This document shows, in pieces, positions 9,864 through 18,204 of a stretch of 64,000 nucleotides of DNA. The stretch spans positions 16,198 to 80,197 of the forward strand of contig CAIWHP010000048.1 of NCBI GenBank assembly GCA_903912445.1, written 5' to 3'. The notes beneath the pieces are model-generated. The model saw only the letters and a program-made list of their open reading frames with translations. It ran no database searches and was not told the DNA's origin. Position 1 is the stretch's first letter. Every line of letters starts with the position of its first letter. The translations under genes were made by a program, and so were the position numbers. The DNA comes from an uncultured Lentisphaerota bacterium. GTDB taxonomy: Bacteria > Verrucomicrobiota > Kiritimatiellia > CAIQIC01.

Positions 9864-10399
9864 AAACGAGAATCACCTGCGTTGTCGGGCTGCTGCTGGC
9901 GTGGCTCTCGTCCCCTGCCGGTGCCGCCGAGAAAGCGAAGGCCGCCGCCTACCAGAGCAATCGCGCCATCATCGTCGTGACCGGGCTGCGGTTGAACGAG
10001 GACCCGGAGAATTACCGCCAGGAACTGTCGGTCGCGGAAGGCTCCGTGGTCAAGGTGGTCGCGCGCGGCGGGGCCACCCGCGAGAAAAAGACCGAGGCTT
10101 TCTCCAAGAGCGGAAAGCGCGGTGGCCAAGTTTATTTCACGGCGGATTTCGAGGTGGAGCTTGATGCCACCTATGACATCACCATGACCTTCAAGGATGG
10201 CACGGTGATCCGCATCGCGGACTATCGCCTGCCGCGCGACTGGAAGACGCATTTCTATTTTCACAGCACCACAGGGACGCTCTCGCCCTCCTCGATCTTG
10301 CGGGCCGGGGAAGACCCGCGGACGAAGTTGCGCTGCCACGTTTATGCCGTGTATCCCATGGAGAGCTATCGCAAGCTGGGTGGGCGTCAGATTCAATAG
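9860..10399 (+). CDS. Small secreted protein of unknown function
   Basis: 179 residues; starts inside the stop codon of the beta-helix gene (ATGA overlap), so the two are probably co-translated. A clear signal peptide (MKTRITCVVGLLLAWLSSPAGA) is followed by about 155 residues rich in beta-prone and basic segments ('AIIVVTGLRLNEDPENYRQELSV', 'DATYDITMTFKDGTVIRIADYRLP'). No family recognised. Tight coupling to the GH49-like protein suggests a partner or accessory subunit of that enzyme; this is inference only. It ends ten bases before the next GH127 gene. Confidence 0.6.
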   Translation: MKTRITCVVGLLLAWLSSPAGAAEKAKAAAYQSNRAIIVVTGLRLNEDPENYRQELSVAEGSVVKVVARGGATREKKTEAFSKSGKRGGQVYFTADFEVELDATYDITMTFKDGTVIRIADYRLPRDWKTHFYFHSTTGTLSPSSILRAGEDPRTKLRCHVYAVYPMESYRKLGGRQIQ

Positions 10400-10409
10400 G
10401 ATCAACTTT

Positions 10410-12494
10410 ATGAACGTACGCTTCGGCTTCTGTGTTATGTGTTTTATGCTGGTGGCAGGGACAAACGGCGCCCTATCTGCGCCGGGGAAAGTTAGTGCCT
10501 CGCACGCCAGAATTCCCAATACTACGCCTCTGGACGCGGTAAAATGGACCGGTGGTTTCTGGCAGGATCGCATGAAGAGACTGGGAGATATCTATCTGCC
10601 CGAAACAATGGATGGCATGTTTCAAAACCCGACGAATGGAGCCTCGTTTCGCAATTTCCCCAGGTCGTTGAAACTGGAGGAGGGTGGCGTGATTGGTCGG
10701 GTTTGGGGGGATGGGGATTGCTACTGCATACTGGATGCGGCCGCCCGCATGGTCGCTTACCGTCAGGATGAATATTGCAAGACGAAATTGAGTTATTGGA
10801 TCCCTCAAATCGCCAAATGCCGGAATGAAATCGGACTGATTGATACTTGGGGAAAGCTCATCCAAACCGGCGCAGGAGGCATGGAGGAAGGGGGTAAAAA
10901 GCAAACTCACGGATGTCTCCATTATAATCACGGGTTTCTCCATGCTGCTGCCCTGTCGCATTGCCAAGCTACCGGGTCCAGATTGTTCATCGATCTGGCC
11001 AATACGACCATGGGTGCCTACCTGACTAATAAAGTCAATCAAGGCTACATGGGGGATAATATTCCTCAGGCCTATTGCGCTGAGTACGCTCGCAGTGGGA
11101 ATAAACGTTTTATGGATGCCACCGTGGCGTATTACCAAAAGAAATCACCTTTTGGCCCCCCCTTGCGCGACGCTCAAGAGATTTTTGGTCATGGCACGTT
11201 TTCCCTGCAATACGTGACCGGCGCAACGCATTTGTACGGCTATACGGGTGACCAGGAACTGCTGGGTGCATTACGGCGCCTCGCCCAAAACACGATGCAG
11301 ACGAAAAAGTATATTACTGGTGCCGTAGGCTCGGTGGCCATGGGGGCGCGTCCTCAACAGAGTGTCAAGGGCATCACCTATCCAGGGGCCAAACTTACGG
11401 AAGCCATTGGCATCGGCTACGATCTGCCCAACGATCATTGCTATAATGAAACCTGTACCCTGTGCCTTTTTATGGAGTGGATGTATTTCATGTTCCAGGC
11501 TACGGGCGATGCACTTTATATGGATGAAGTTGAGCGCTGCTTGTACAACAGTGTTCCTGGCTGTGTAGATCTGGAACATGGCAAATATTTTTACGCCAAT
11601 CCTCAGGAACAGACGGCCTCCTCAAAACGGGTTAGGAACATGTACGAGAATGTGGCGGGGCATTGGATTCAAAAGCAGTTCACCTGGAAAAGAACCTCGC
11701 CAATGCGTGTGGCCTGCTGTCCGCCGAAAGTGTTGCGCGCCTTGGCCCGATCAGCGGGAATGGCCTACAGTGTCAATGAAGAAGGGTGCTGGGTGAACCT
11801 CTACGGGAATAACACCTTAAACGTTCAACTCCCTTGGGGTGGATTTGTGGAGTTCCAGCAGAAAACCGAATATCCATGGGATGGCAAAGTGGAATTGGTC
11901 GTTAATAAGGTGGAGAGCAAAAAAGCATTTAATTTATTTCTGCGTGTTCCCGGTTGGGTGAATGCCCCTGTTGGCCTCAGGTTGAATGGAAAAGTGATTG
12001 ATGCAGCAGCTAAAAGCGGCGCCTATTGCCAAGTGAACCGAACGTGGACAAAGGGGGACAAAATAGAAATGGAGTTTCCTATGCCTGTCCGGTTTATGAC
12101 TGCTGATCAGAGAATCGTGGATAACCGTGGCAAGGTTGCTGTCATGCGTGGGCCCGTCGTCTATTGTCTCGAAGGTGATGATGTACCGGAGGGGGTGCCC
12201 CTTGAAAGTGTCCGTGTTCCTGCTGCCGCAGTTCTGAAACCTGTCTATACGAAAGATCTAGGCGGACTGATGAAACTCATGGGCTCGCTGGTCTACAGCA
12301 CAACCGCAACGGTATCCGCCAACAAACTGAGCTACGCCCCAACAGCAACCACGACCTACTACGAGGCGCGTTTTACGAACAGCAGTAAAACAATGGCGCA
12401 GAACGACCGGCTCATTGCGGTGAGCATGATTCCCTACTACGCAAGGCTCAATCGATCCAGTGACTATTTTAGCGTTTGGCTGCCAGTTTACTGA
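10410..12494 (+). CDS. GH127 family enzyme, paralog 2
   Basis: 694 residues from ATG 10410 (leader MNVRFGFCVMCFMLVAG). GH127 catalytic set present: E331 (acid/base by the same 16-residue spacing), E347 and C349 in 'CYNETC', C436-C437 in 'CCPPK'. The whole protein aligns end to end with the enzyme at 1787-3910 (shared 'DAVKWTGGFWQDRM', 'PSRSAY/KSGAY', 'GKVAVMRGP', 'SMIPYYARLNR..D'), so the two arose by duplication. Base composition is visibly more AT-rich than that of its neighbours (for example many TTT/AAT/GAT codons between 10700 and 11700), so this copy may have been acquired separately or evolved under different pressure. Predicted to act on beta-L-arabinofuranose residues outside the cytoplasm. 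Confidence 0.9.
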   Translation: MNVRFGFCVMCFMLVAGTNGALSAPGKVSASHARIPNTTPLDAVKWTGGFWQDRMKRLGDIYLPETMDGMFQNPTNGASFRNFPRSLKLEEGGVIGRVWGDGDCYCILDAAARMVAYRQDEYCKTKLSYWIPQIAKCRNEIGLIDTWGKLIQTGAGGMEEGGKKQTHGCLHYNHGFLHAAALSHCQATGSRLFIDLANTTMGAYLTNKVNQGYMGDNIPQAYCAEYARSGNKRFMDATVAYYQKKSPFGPPLRDAQEIFGHGTFSLQYVTGATHLYGYTGDQELLGALRRLAQNTMQTKKYITGAVGSVAMGARPQQSVKGITYPGAKLTEAIGIGYDLPNDHCYNETCTLCLFMEWMYFMFQATGDALYMDEVERCLYNSVPGCVDLEHGKYFYANPQEQTASSKRVRNMYENVAGHWIQKQFTWKRTSPMRVACCPPKVLRALARSAGMAYSVNEEGCWVNLYGNNTLNVQLPWGGFVEFQQKTEYPWDGKVELVVNKVESKKAFNLFLRVPGWVNAPVGLRLNGKVIDAAAKSGAYCQVNRTWTKGDKIEMEFPMPVRFMTADQRIVDNRGKVAVMRGPVVYCLEGDDVPEGVPLESVRVPAAAVLKPVYTKDLGGLMKLMGSLVYSTTATVSANKLSYAPTATTTYYEARFTNSSKTMAQNDRLIAVSMIPYYARLNRSSDYFSVWLPVY

Positions 12495-12552
12495 CCATGA
12501 AACATAACCATCGATATTGTCTACCCACCATACAGCGAGGGCTCCGGATTTT

Positions 12553-14655
12553 ATGCAAACCATAGTAACTCTTGTTGCGACACAGCTACTCAGATGGCCG
12601 CGACTTCTCCTGCAGCATATTGCATTATGTCTCGTCCTGTTTCACCCGCTCTTTGCGGCCGGGAACACAGCTCAAGCTGCCTACATTGTGGATCACAGCC
12701 GCAGTCCCCACGCGCGGCTGCGGCCGTTGCCGCTGGAGGCGGTCGAGTGGACCACGGGCTTCTGGGCCGACCGCTATCGGCAATTGTGCGAGGTGACGCT
12801 GGATGAATCATGGCGGCTGCTTGCCGACCCGGAGCAGGGTCACGTGCTGGATAATTTCCGTTTTGCGGCCAAGCCCGGTTCCGGCGCCTACGCCGGCACG
12901 ACCTGGCAGGACGAATGGCTCTACAAATGGATCGAAGCCGCCGCGTGTGTCTGGCGGATGAACCACGACCCCACGCTGGCGCAGCACATGGACGAAGCCA
13001 TCGCGCTCATCGCCGCCGCGCAGCAGCCCGATGGTTATCTCTCCACCCTGCCGCTGGCGTCACAGAAGCCACGCTTCCAGAATGCGCAAGACCACGAAAT
13101 CTACAACATGGGCCATCTGCTCACAGCCGGCGTCATTCATCAGCGCATGACCGGAAAGGACAGTTTGCTGAACGTCGCGCGGCGCGCCGGCAATTTCCTT
13201 TGCGCGAATCTGGGTGTCATGGTGAAGCCCTACATGGCGCACAATCCGTCCGCGATCATGGGGCTGGTGGAGCTGTCACGGCTGACGGGTGAAGCCAAGT
13301 ATCTGGCCTGCGCTCAACTCATCGTGGATAAGCGCGGCAGCGAGCCGCGGCGGCAACCGCTATGGGCCATGCAGCCCGGCATCGAGGGCACGGACCTGAT
13401 CCAGGATCGCGTGCCGGTGCGCAGTTCCAAGGAGATCGTCGGCCACAATGTGTTCTTCACCTACCTTTATACCGGTGCGGCCGATCTGTGTGCCGAGCGG
13501 GACGACACCAGGCTTGCCGAGGCCCTCGGCGGACTGTGGACCGACCTGACCGCCCGCAAGATGTTCGTCCATGGCGGCGTCAGCGCGCATACCATCACGC
13601 TCTCGCACAGCGCCCCCGCCGTCGAAGCTGCCGGCGCGCCCTACGAGCTGCCGAACAGCGACTGCTACAATGAAACCTGCGGCCAGATCGGCGTCTTCAT
13701 GTGGGGCTACCGGATGCTGGTCAACCAACCGGACGCTGCGTTCGCCGACATCATGGAGCGCGAGATGTTCAATGGCTTCCTGCCGTGCCTCGGGCTGGAT
13801 GGCCGGAGCTGGTTCTACCGGGCGGTGCTCCGGCGCTACGACGAGAACTATCAGTCGAAAGGGTGGAACGACATGGCGCAGCGCGGCGTGCCCGGCCGGA
13901 CGGAAATCTGTTGTCCCTCGAACCTGCTGCGCACGATGGCACAATTGACGGCCTACTTCTATAGTCGCGATGAAGAAGGACTCTGGGTGCATCAGTACGG
14001 CGGAAACAAAGTCACCTGCCGGCTCAATGACACCGAGACGTTTGCGCTGGAACAGATCACCGACTATCCGTGGAGCGGCGAGGTGAAGCTGGTCATTCGT
14101 CAAGCGCCGACGAAGCCTGTGGCCGTGCGCCTGCGCGTGCCGGGTTGGGCCGCGAAGGCGGATATCGCCGTGAACGGGAAACCGGTATCCAAGCCGCAGG
14201 TCGAACATGGTTATCTTGTGCTTGGCCAGGTCTGGCAACCCGGCGATGTCATCACGCTGTCGCTGCCGTGCAACGCGCAACTCATCGCTGCCGACCCGCG
14301 CGTGGAAGCCACCCGCAATCAGGTCGCCGTGATGCGCGGGCCGGTGCTCTATTGTGTGGAGTCGCCCGATCTGCCCGCAGGCATCCGTGTGCCGGAGGTC
14401 TATCTCCCGAAGGATATCCAGTTGGAACCAGTCCAGGGCCTGTCCTCCGCCACCGCCGCCTTGGGTTCCAAGGTGGTGAGCTTGCGGGGGCAAGCGTTGC
14501 GCCTGCCGGAAAAACCTTGGACGGGTCTCTATCGGCCACTGGGACAGGAAAGCTTTCAGCCGCTGGAGCTGCGCCTGATTCCCTATTTCGCCTGGGCCAA
14601 TCGCGGACGTTCCGCCATGAGCGTCTGGATGCCGGTGGGTTTGGGGACTCGCTGA
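12553..14655 (+). CDS. GH127 family enzyme, paralog 3 (more distant)
   Basis: 700 residues from ATG 12553, which opens a long hydrophobic leader ending near 'FHPLFAA'; an upstream TTG (12517) is in frame but less likely. Signature residues are all present: E358 (16 residues before E374), E374 and C376 in 'CYNETCGQIG', C453-C454 in 'CCPSNLLR'. The 'YNETCGQIG' and 'ICCPSN' forms are nearer to the classic HypBA1-type sequence than those of the other two copies. This is the third GH127 in 13 kb, suggesting different arabinose linkages or anomers are handled. It ends 12 bp before the GH88/105 remnant gene. Confidence 0.9.
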   Translation: MQTIVTLVATQLLRWPRLLLQHIALCLVLFHPLFAAGNTAQAAYIVDHSRSPHARLRPLPLEAVEWTTGFWADRYRQLCEVTLDESWRLLADPEQGHVLDNFRFAAKPGSGAYAGTTWQDEWLYKWIEAAACVWRMNHDPTLAQHMDEAIALIAAAQQPDGYLSTLPLASQKPRFQNAQDHEIYNMGHLLTAGVIHQRMTGKDSLLNVARRAGNFLCANLGVMVKPYMAHNPSAIMGLVELSRLTGEAKYLACAQLIVDKRGSEPRRQPLWAMQPGIEGTDLIQDRVPVRSSKEIVGHNVFFTYLYTGAADLCAERDDTRLAEALGGLWTDLTARKMFVHGGVSAHTITLSHSAPAVEAAGAPYELPNSDCYNETCGQIGVFMWGYRMLVNQPDAAFADIMEREMFNGFLPCLGLDGRSWFYRAVLRRYDENYQSKGWNDMAQRGVPGRTEICCPSNLLRTMAQLTAYFYSRDEEGLWVHQYGGNKVTCRLNDTETFALEQITDYPWSGEVKLVIRQAPTKPVAVRLRVPGWAAKADIAVNGKPVSKPQVEHGYLVLGQVWQPGDVITLSLPCNAQLIAADPRVEATRNQVAVMRGPVLYCVESPDLPAGIRVPEVYLPKDIQLEPVQGLSSATAALGSKVVSLRGQALRLPEKPWTGLYRPLGQESFQPLELRLIPYFAWANRGRSAMSVWMPVGLGTR

Positions 14656-14667
14656 ACAAGGAATGCT

Positions 14668-15051
14668 ATGAACCGATACGCATGGTTGTTTCTGCTCGCA
14701 GGCTGGTTGCTCAACGTGAGTGCGCTGGGTGCGGCCGGGACGGGAAAGGTGAAGACCCTTGATGTCGCCGGGAGCGTGCTCGAGAAAGGCGTGCGGGGCT
14801 ATCTGGCCTACGTTGATCGCGATGGTTCGGTGAGTCACACCTGCAAGGCCTGCCTGTGTCCCGGCAAAGGAACCAAGGCGGATTACAAGAATTACAGTTG
14901 GGTGCACAACGATCCTCACGCCTTTGGACCGGACGTCCTTGCCTTCGCGCAAGCCTATCGGCTGGGGATCAAGGAGGTTGAACCGTTGCCCGCGGGCGCG
15001 GGCGGGACGCCTCCAAGCAAGAGCCCTGCACTTCCCGGAAAGGAAGGATAG
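14668..15051 (+). pseudogene. Signal peptide joined to a C-terminal GH88/GH105-like fragment
   Basis: 127 residues: an intact leader (MNRYAWLFLLAGWLLNVSA) followed directly by what looks like only the last segment of a GH88/GH105 unsaturated glucuronyl/rhamnogalacturonyl hydrolase ('LEKGVRGYLAYVDRDGSV', 'NDPHAFGPDVLAFAQAYRL'). Full family members are about 350-400 residues with an (alpha/alpha)6 barrel, so most of the enzyme including the catalytic Asp is absent. The frame is still open and starts and stops normally, which fits an internal in-frame deletion. It could alternatively be a small binding protein built from that end piece. It lies between two secreted enzyme genes without disturbing operon spacing. 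Confidence 0.5.
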
Positions 15052-15056
15052 TCATC

Positions 15057-16127
15057 ATGAAACCGAAAAACTCCACCATGCTGCTGTTGATGCTGTCGCT
15101 GGTGTCATCGGCCTTTCCATCTGGAGCCGCCGAGTCAGGCAAGGCCACCGCGAAGAAATGGTTCCCAGGGCACTATGTGATGCTGGAGCCCGACACCTAC
15201 ACGACCAACAACAAATCCTATCGCGTGCTCAAGGGAGCGGACGGCAAGCTGTTCCAAGGCTTGTTCATGTACGTCACCTGGGGACAGATCGAAACCAACA
15301 AGGGGCAGTTTTGCTGGGACAAAATCGACACGCTGCTGAACGGATTGCCGCCGGGCAAGAAGATCGGCTTCAGCCTTTCGTGGCAGGGCTGGGGCCGCGT
15401 CGCCCAGGCTTGTCCGGGTGACATGATTGACAAGCCCATCTATGACGGCGGCCAGCGGGTGCGCAGCTCACATCAGAAGGTGAGCGGCGTCCGCTTCGCC
15501 ACCATCCACATGCCGGGCACGATGGAACGTTACCTGGCCTTCACCAAGGCGTTTGCTGCCCGCTACGACTCCGATCCGCGGCTGGCGTTCGTCACCACCG
15601 CCGAGATCCCCTACGAGGCCAGCCTCAAGGTCGGTCAGTACAACGAGGCCACGGCCCGGAGTTGTATGTATCGTCTGGCGGAGATGGTGAAATACTTCCC
15701 GCAGACGCCGTGCGGAGTGCTGGGCGCGTGGTGGAGTTTCGGCGGCGATGACTCCGTGAGGGAAAAGTTTGCCCGGGCGATGCTGGAGGCGGGCGGCGGC
15801 TTTGGCTTTCCCGATCTCGACGGCACAATGAAGGGCGGACATTACAACTCACACTTCCGCCCGCAGGTGTTGGCCAACGCCGGCCGGTGGCCCTGCTGGA
15901 TGGGCGTCGAATGGCAGGATCTCATGCCGGAACGGGCCGGCGCCCGTTTCCCGGATGACCAGATCGTCTCCGCGAATCTGACGAAGACCCACTTCATCTG
16001 GTGGATCGCCGCCAACCGCCGCAAGGATGGCGGCCATGATTTCGATAACGAAGTGCTGCCCTATCTGCGGGCGCATCCCCACGCCGGTATCACCACCAAT
16101 CATCCCAGCGCGAAAACCAAGTCATGA
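15057..16127 (+). CDS. Secreted TIM-barrel-like protein, paralog of 7013-8143
   Basis: 356 residues; signal peptide (MKPKNSTMLLLMLSLVSSAFPSGAA). The mature start 'KWFPGHYVMLEPDTY' and following 'VTWGQIETNKGQFCWDKIDTLLNGLP' match the architecture of the 7013 gene product; 'FVTTAEIPYEASLKVGQYNE' contains a candidate catalytic glutamate after strand 4, and 'WMGVEWQDLMP' another towards the C-terminus. Looks like a clan-A type glycoside hydrolase or a related sugar-binding barrel, exact family not recognised. The ATG lies five bases after the stop of the previous short gene, and the stop overlaps the start of the next sulfatase (ATGA). Confidence 0.6.
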   Translation: MKPKNSTMLLLMLSLVSSAFPSGAAESGKATAKKWFPGHYVMLEPDTYTTNNKSYRVLKGADGKLFQGLFMYVTWGQIETNKGQFCWDKIDTLLNGLPPGKKIGFSLSWQGWGRVAQACPGDMIDKPIYDGGQRVRSSHQKVSGVRFATIHMPGTMERYLAFTKAFAARYDSDPRLAFVTTAEIPYEASLKVGQYNEATARSCMYRLAEMVKYFPQTPCGVLGAWWSFGGDDSVREKFARAMLEAGGGFGFPDLDGTMKGGHYNSHFRPQVLANAGRWPCWMGVEWQDLMPERAGARFPDDQIVSANLTKTHFIWWIAANRRKDGGHDFDNEVLPYLRAHPHAGITTNHPSAKTKS

Positions 16128-17620
16128 AAAAAACCTCCCGTCGTGATTTCCTGAAACTGGCCGGCGCCGGGTTTGCCGCCGTGGCGGCACCGGAGTGTTG
16201 CACGGCGACCGATGCCGCTGCGGTGCGGCCGAACATCATCTTTGCGTTCAGCGATGAGCACCGGTGGCAGAGCATGTCGTTCACGGAGCTGCCGGAGCTG
16301 AAGACGCCGATGATGGCGCGGCTCGCGCAGGAGGGCGCGAGCTTCGTGAACTGCATCAGCAACAATCCGATCTGCGTGCCGGCGCGCACGATGATCATGA
16401 CGGGCAAGTGGTCCTACGCTACGCGCGCGCTCGAGAACAACGGCGCGGTCCTCGACGCCGCGAACCAGCCGACGCTCGGAAAAGTTTTCAGCGCGGCTGG
16501 CTACAAGACGTGTTACATCGGCAAATGGCACATCGGCATGCGTGCCGAGATGGCGGGTTTCACAGAGGCGCGGATCTGGGCCAACACCGATCATCACTGG
16601 AAGTCCTTCTATCAGGAGAACGGCAAGCGCACGTTCTACAAAGGCTACAACGCCACCGGCATGACTGACCAGGCGCTGAAGTTCGTCGAGACGTGCGCGC
16701 AGGCGCGGCAGCCGTTCTTCGTGATGGTGGGCTGGAATCCGCCGCACGCGGTCTTCACCGATCCGCCCGACGACATGAAGGCGCTTTATCCCTTGGGCTC
16801 GCTCCCGCACCGGCCGAACTTCAGCGTCAAGGACAAGCACAAGGATGACGAGGCCGCGGCCTACCAGGGCTATCACGCGCACATCAGCGCGATTGACCGC
16901 GAGCTGGGCCGGCTGCTCCAGCGGCTCGACGAGTTGAAGCTCGCGCAGAACACCATCGTGATCTACACCTCTGACCACGGCTCGATGTTTGGCTCGCAGG
17001 GCAAGGGCAGCAAGCGGCATCCCGAGGAGGAATCCATCCGCATCCCGTTCCTCGCGCGGTGGCCGGGGAAAATTCCGGCGGGCGCGCGGCCGCAGCAGTT
17101 GCTCGGGCAGATTGATTTCTTCCCGACGCTCTGCGGACTCGCGGGCCTGCCGGTGCCGGCGTCGTGCCACGGCACGAACCTCGCGCCCGCGGTGCGCGGC
17201 GAAAAAATCAGCGGCCCCGACTCGCAGTTCATCATGCACATCTCGAACAGCAAAGATGCCGACAAGGTGAAGGATGATCCCAAGGCGTCGGTGTTCCGCC
17301 CGTACTTCCGCGGCGTGCGCACGCAGCAATACACCTACACTGTCGGCGTCCACGGCCCGTGGCTGCTCTACGACAACCAGAAAGATCCCTACCAGCAGAA
17401 GAATCTCATCGGCGCTCCGGCCGCGGCGCAGGCGCAGGCCGACTGCCAGAAGCTGCTCGACGACTGGCTCTCGAAAGCCGAGTACGCGCACATGCCGCCC
17501 GAGCTGAAAACCAAGCTGCTGGCGATGAACCTGCCCGACCGCATCGCCTCCCAGAATCTCGAAGCGATGAACTTCGCCGCCAAACAAAAAGACAGCGGCG
17601 CCCCGGTCGAGAATGAATAA
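16124..17620 (+). CDS. Sulfatase (alkaline-phosphatase superfamily), Tat-exported
   Basis: 498 residues. Twin-arginine leader (KKTSRRDFLKLAGAGFAA). The formylglycine site C84-V-P-A-R88 fits the Cys-type CxPxR motif that is converted to formylglycine, the catalytic aldehyde of type I sulfatases. Metal-binding elements: 'FAFSDEHRW' near the N-terminus and 'IYTSDHGSMFG' around residue 285; 'YIGKWHIG' is the usual K/H region. Start overlaps the TIM-barrel gene stop by 4 bp, so it belongs to the upstream operon, unlike the sulfatases at 18205, 23181 and 24862, which have their own promoter. The substrate cannot be told from sequence; carbohydrate sulfate esters are likely. Confidence 0.92.
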   Translation: MKKTSRRDFLKLAGAGFAAVAAPECCTATDAAAVRPNIIFAFSDEHRWQSMSFTELPELKTPMMARLAQEGASFVNCISNNPICVPARTMIMTGKWSYATRALENNGAVLDAANQPTLGKVFSAAGYKTCYIGKWHIGMRAEMAGFTEARIWANTDHHWKSFYQENGKRTFYKGYNATGMTDQALKFVETCAQARQPFFVMVGWNPPHAVFTDPPDDMKALYPLGSLPHRPNFSVKDKHKDDEAAAYQGYHAHISAIDRELGRLLQRLDELKLAQNTIVIYTSDHGSMFGSQGKGSKRHPEEESIRIPFLARWPGKIPAGARPQQLLGQIDFFPTLCGLAGLPVPASCHGTNLAPAVRGEKISGPDSQFIMHISNSKDADKVKDDPKASVFRPYFRGVRTQQYTYTVGVHGPWLLYDNQKDPYQQKNLIGAPAAAQAQADCQKLLDDWLSKAEYAHMPPELKTKLLAMNLPDRIASQNLEAMNFAAKQKDSGAPVENE

Positions 17621-17630
17621 CAGGTGACCT

Positions 17631-18098
17631 ATGAAGAGACTGATCGTGATGATGCTGACGGCGGTAATGGTTGGCGGCCTCCGCACCGGGGCTGTCGAGG
17701 AGGATCTGGCGCATCATGGCCCGCTCGACGGCCATGCGGTAAAGGTCTTCCACCTTCTCGCGCAGATGAAGCTCTCCGACGAGACGCGGGCGAAATGTCT
17801 CAAGGTCGCCGAGGAAGCCCAGAAGGAATGGCGCGCGTGGTTTGCCAAAAACTGCGGCAAGGTCGATCGCTACCAGAAAAAGATAGAAGAGCTCCGGACG
17901 GCTGGCAACCGCGCGGAATTGAAAAAGGTGCTGGCCGAAAAGAAAAAGTTCATGCACACCGCCCCCTCGTTATTGCGCAATTCCGAGCCCGTGAAAGCCG
18001 TTCTCTCCGCGGAGGAGTATGCGGCCTTCGCCGCGAAGCTCGAGGAGCTGAAAAAAGTCCTCCACAATCCAAAAGAGGAGCAGAAGCCAGGCTCCTGA
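17631..18098 (+). CDS. Small exported helical protein (Spy/LTXXQ-like appearance)
   Basis: 155 residues with signal peptide (MKRLIVMMLTAVMVGG) and an almost wholly helical, charged mature part ('KCLKVAEEAQKEWRAWFAKN', 'RYQKKIEELRTAGNRAELKK', 'AFAAKLEELKKVL'). The pattern resembles periplasmic helical proteins of the Spy/CpxP type, but the LTxxQ motif is not evident, so the assignment is only by character. Starts 10 bp after the sulfatase stop and ends the operon; a new promoter follows at 18150. Possibly a chaperone for exported enzymes; inference. Confidence 0.55.
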   Translation: MKRLIVMMLTAVMVGGLRTGAVEEDLAHHGPLDGHAVKVFHLLAQMKLSDETRAKCLKVAEEAQKEWRAWFAKNCGKVDRYQKKIEELRTAGNRAELKKVLAEKKKFMHTAPSLLRNSEPVKAVLSAEEYAAFAAKLEELKKVLHNPKEEQKPGS

Positions 18099-18149
18099 CC
18101 GGACTTGAAGGGCCCGCCTCCGCAGCCGGTAACTGCGGCCGTGATTGGC

Positions 18150-18177
18150 TTGGCAAGTGGATGGCGCGTGCCATACT
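18150..18177 (+). promoter_or_regulatory. Promoter of the shared TTGGCA-N16-CATACT family (copy 1)
   Basis: TTGGCA at 18150-18155, 16-bp spacer, CATACT at 18172-18177, then 'GCGCCGCG' and the sulfatase ATG 28 bp after the -10. The flanking 'GCTTGGCAAG' and 'GCCATACTGCGC' are repeated in front of four other genes in the window. Confidence 0.7.
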
Positions 18178-18204
18178 GCGCCGCGCTGGACGAAAGGGCT
18201 GGAT

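Noticed and set aside
16100-17686. 528-residue minus-strand frame opposite the first sulfatase
   Set aside because: The plus strand carries the complete sulfatase with CxPxR; the antisense product is Arg/Val/Leu-rich with no motif.
18150-18190. Sigma54 promoter reading of the conserved TGGCAT..GC block
   Set aside because: The GG and GC dinucleotides are not at the fixed -24/-12 spacing in all five copies, whereas the -35/-10 arrangement with 16 bp is constant.
18145-18204. N-terminal extension of the sulfatase starting at 18145
   Set aside because: It would translate the promoter and leader region; the twin-arginine signal begins properly at ATG 18205.
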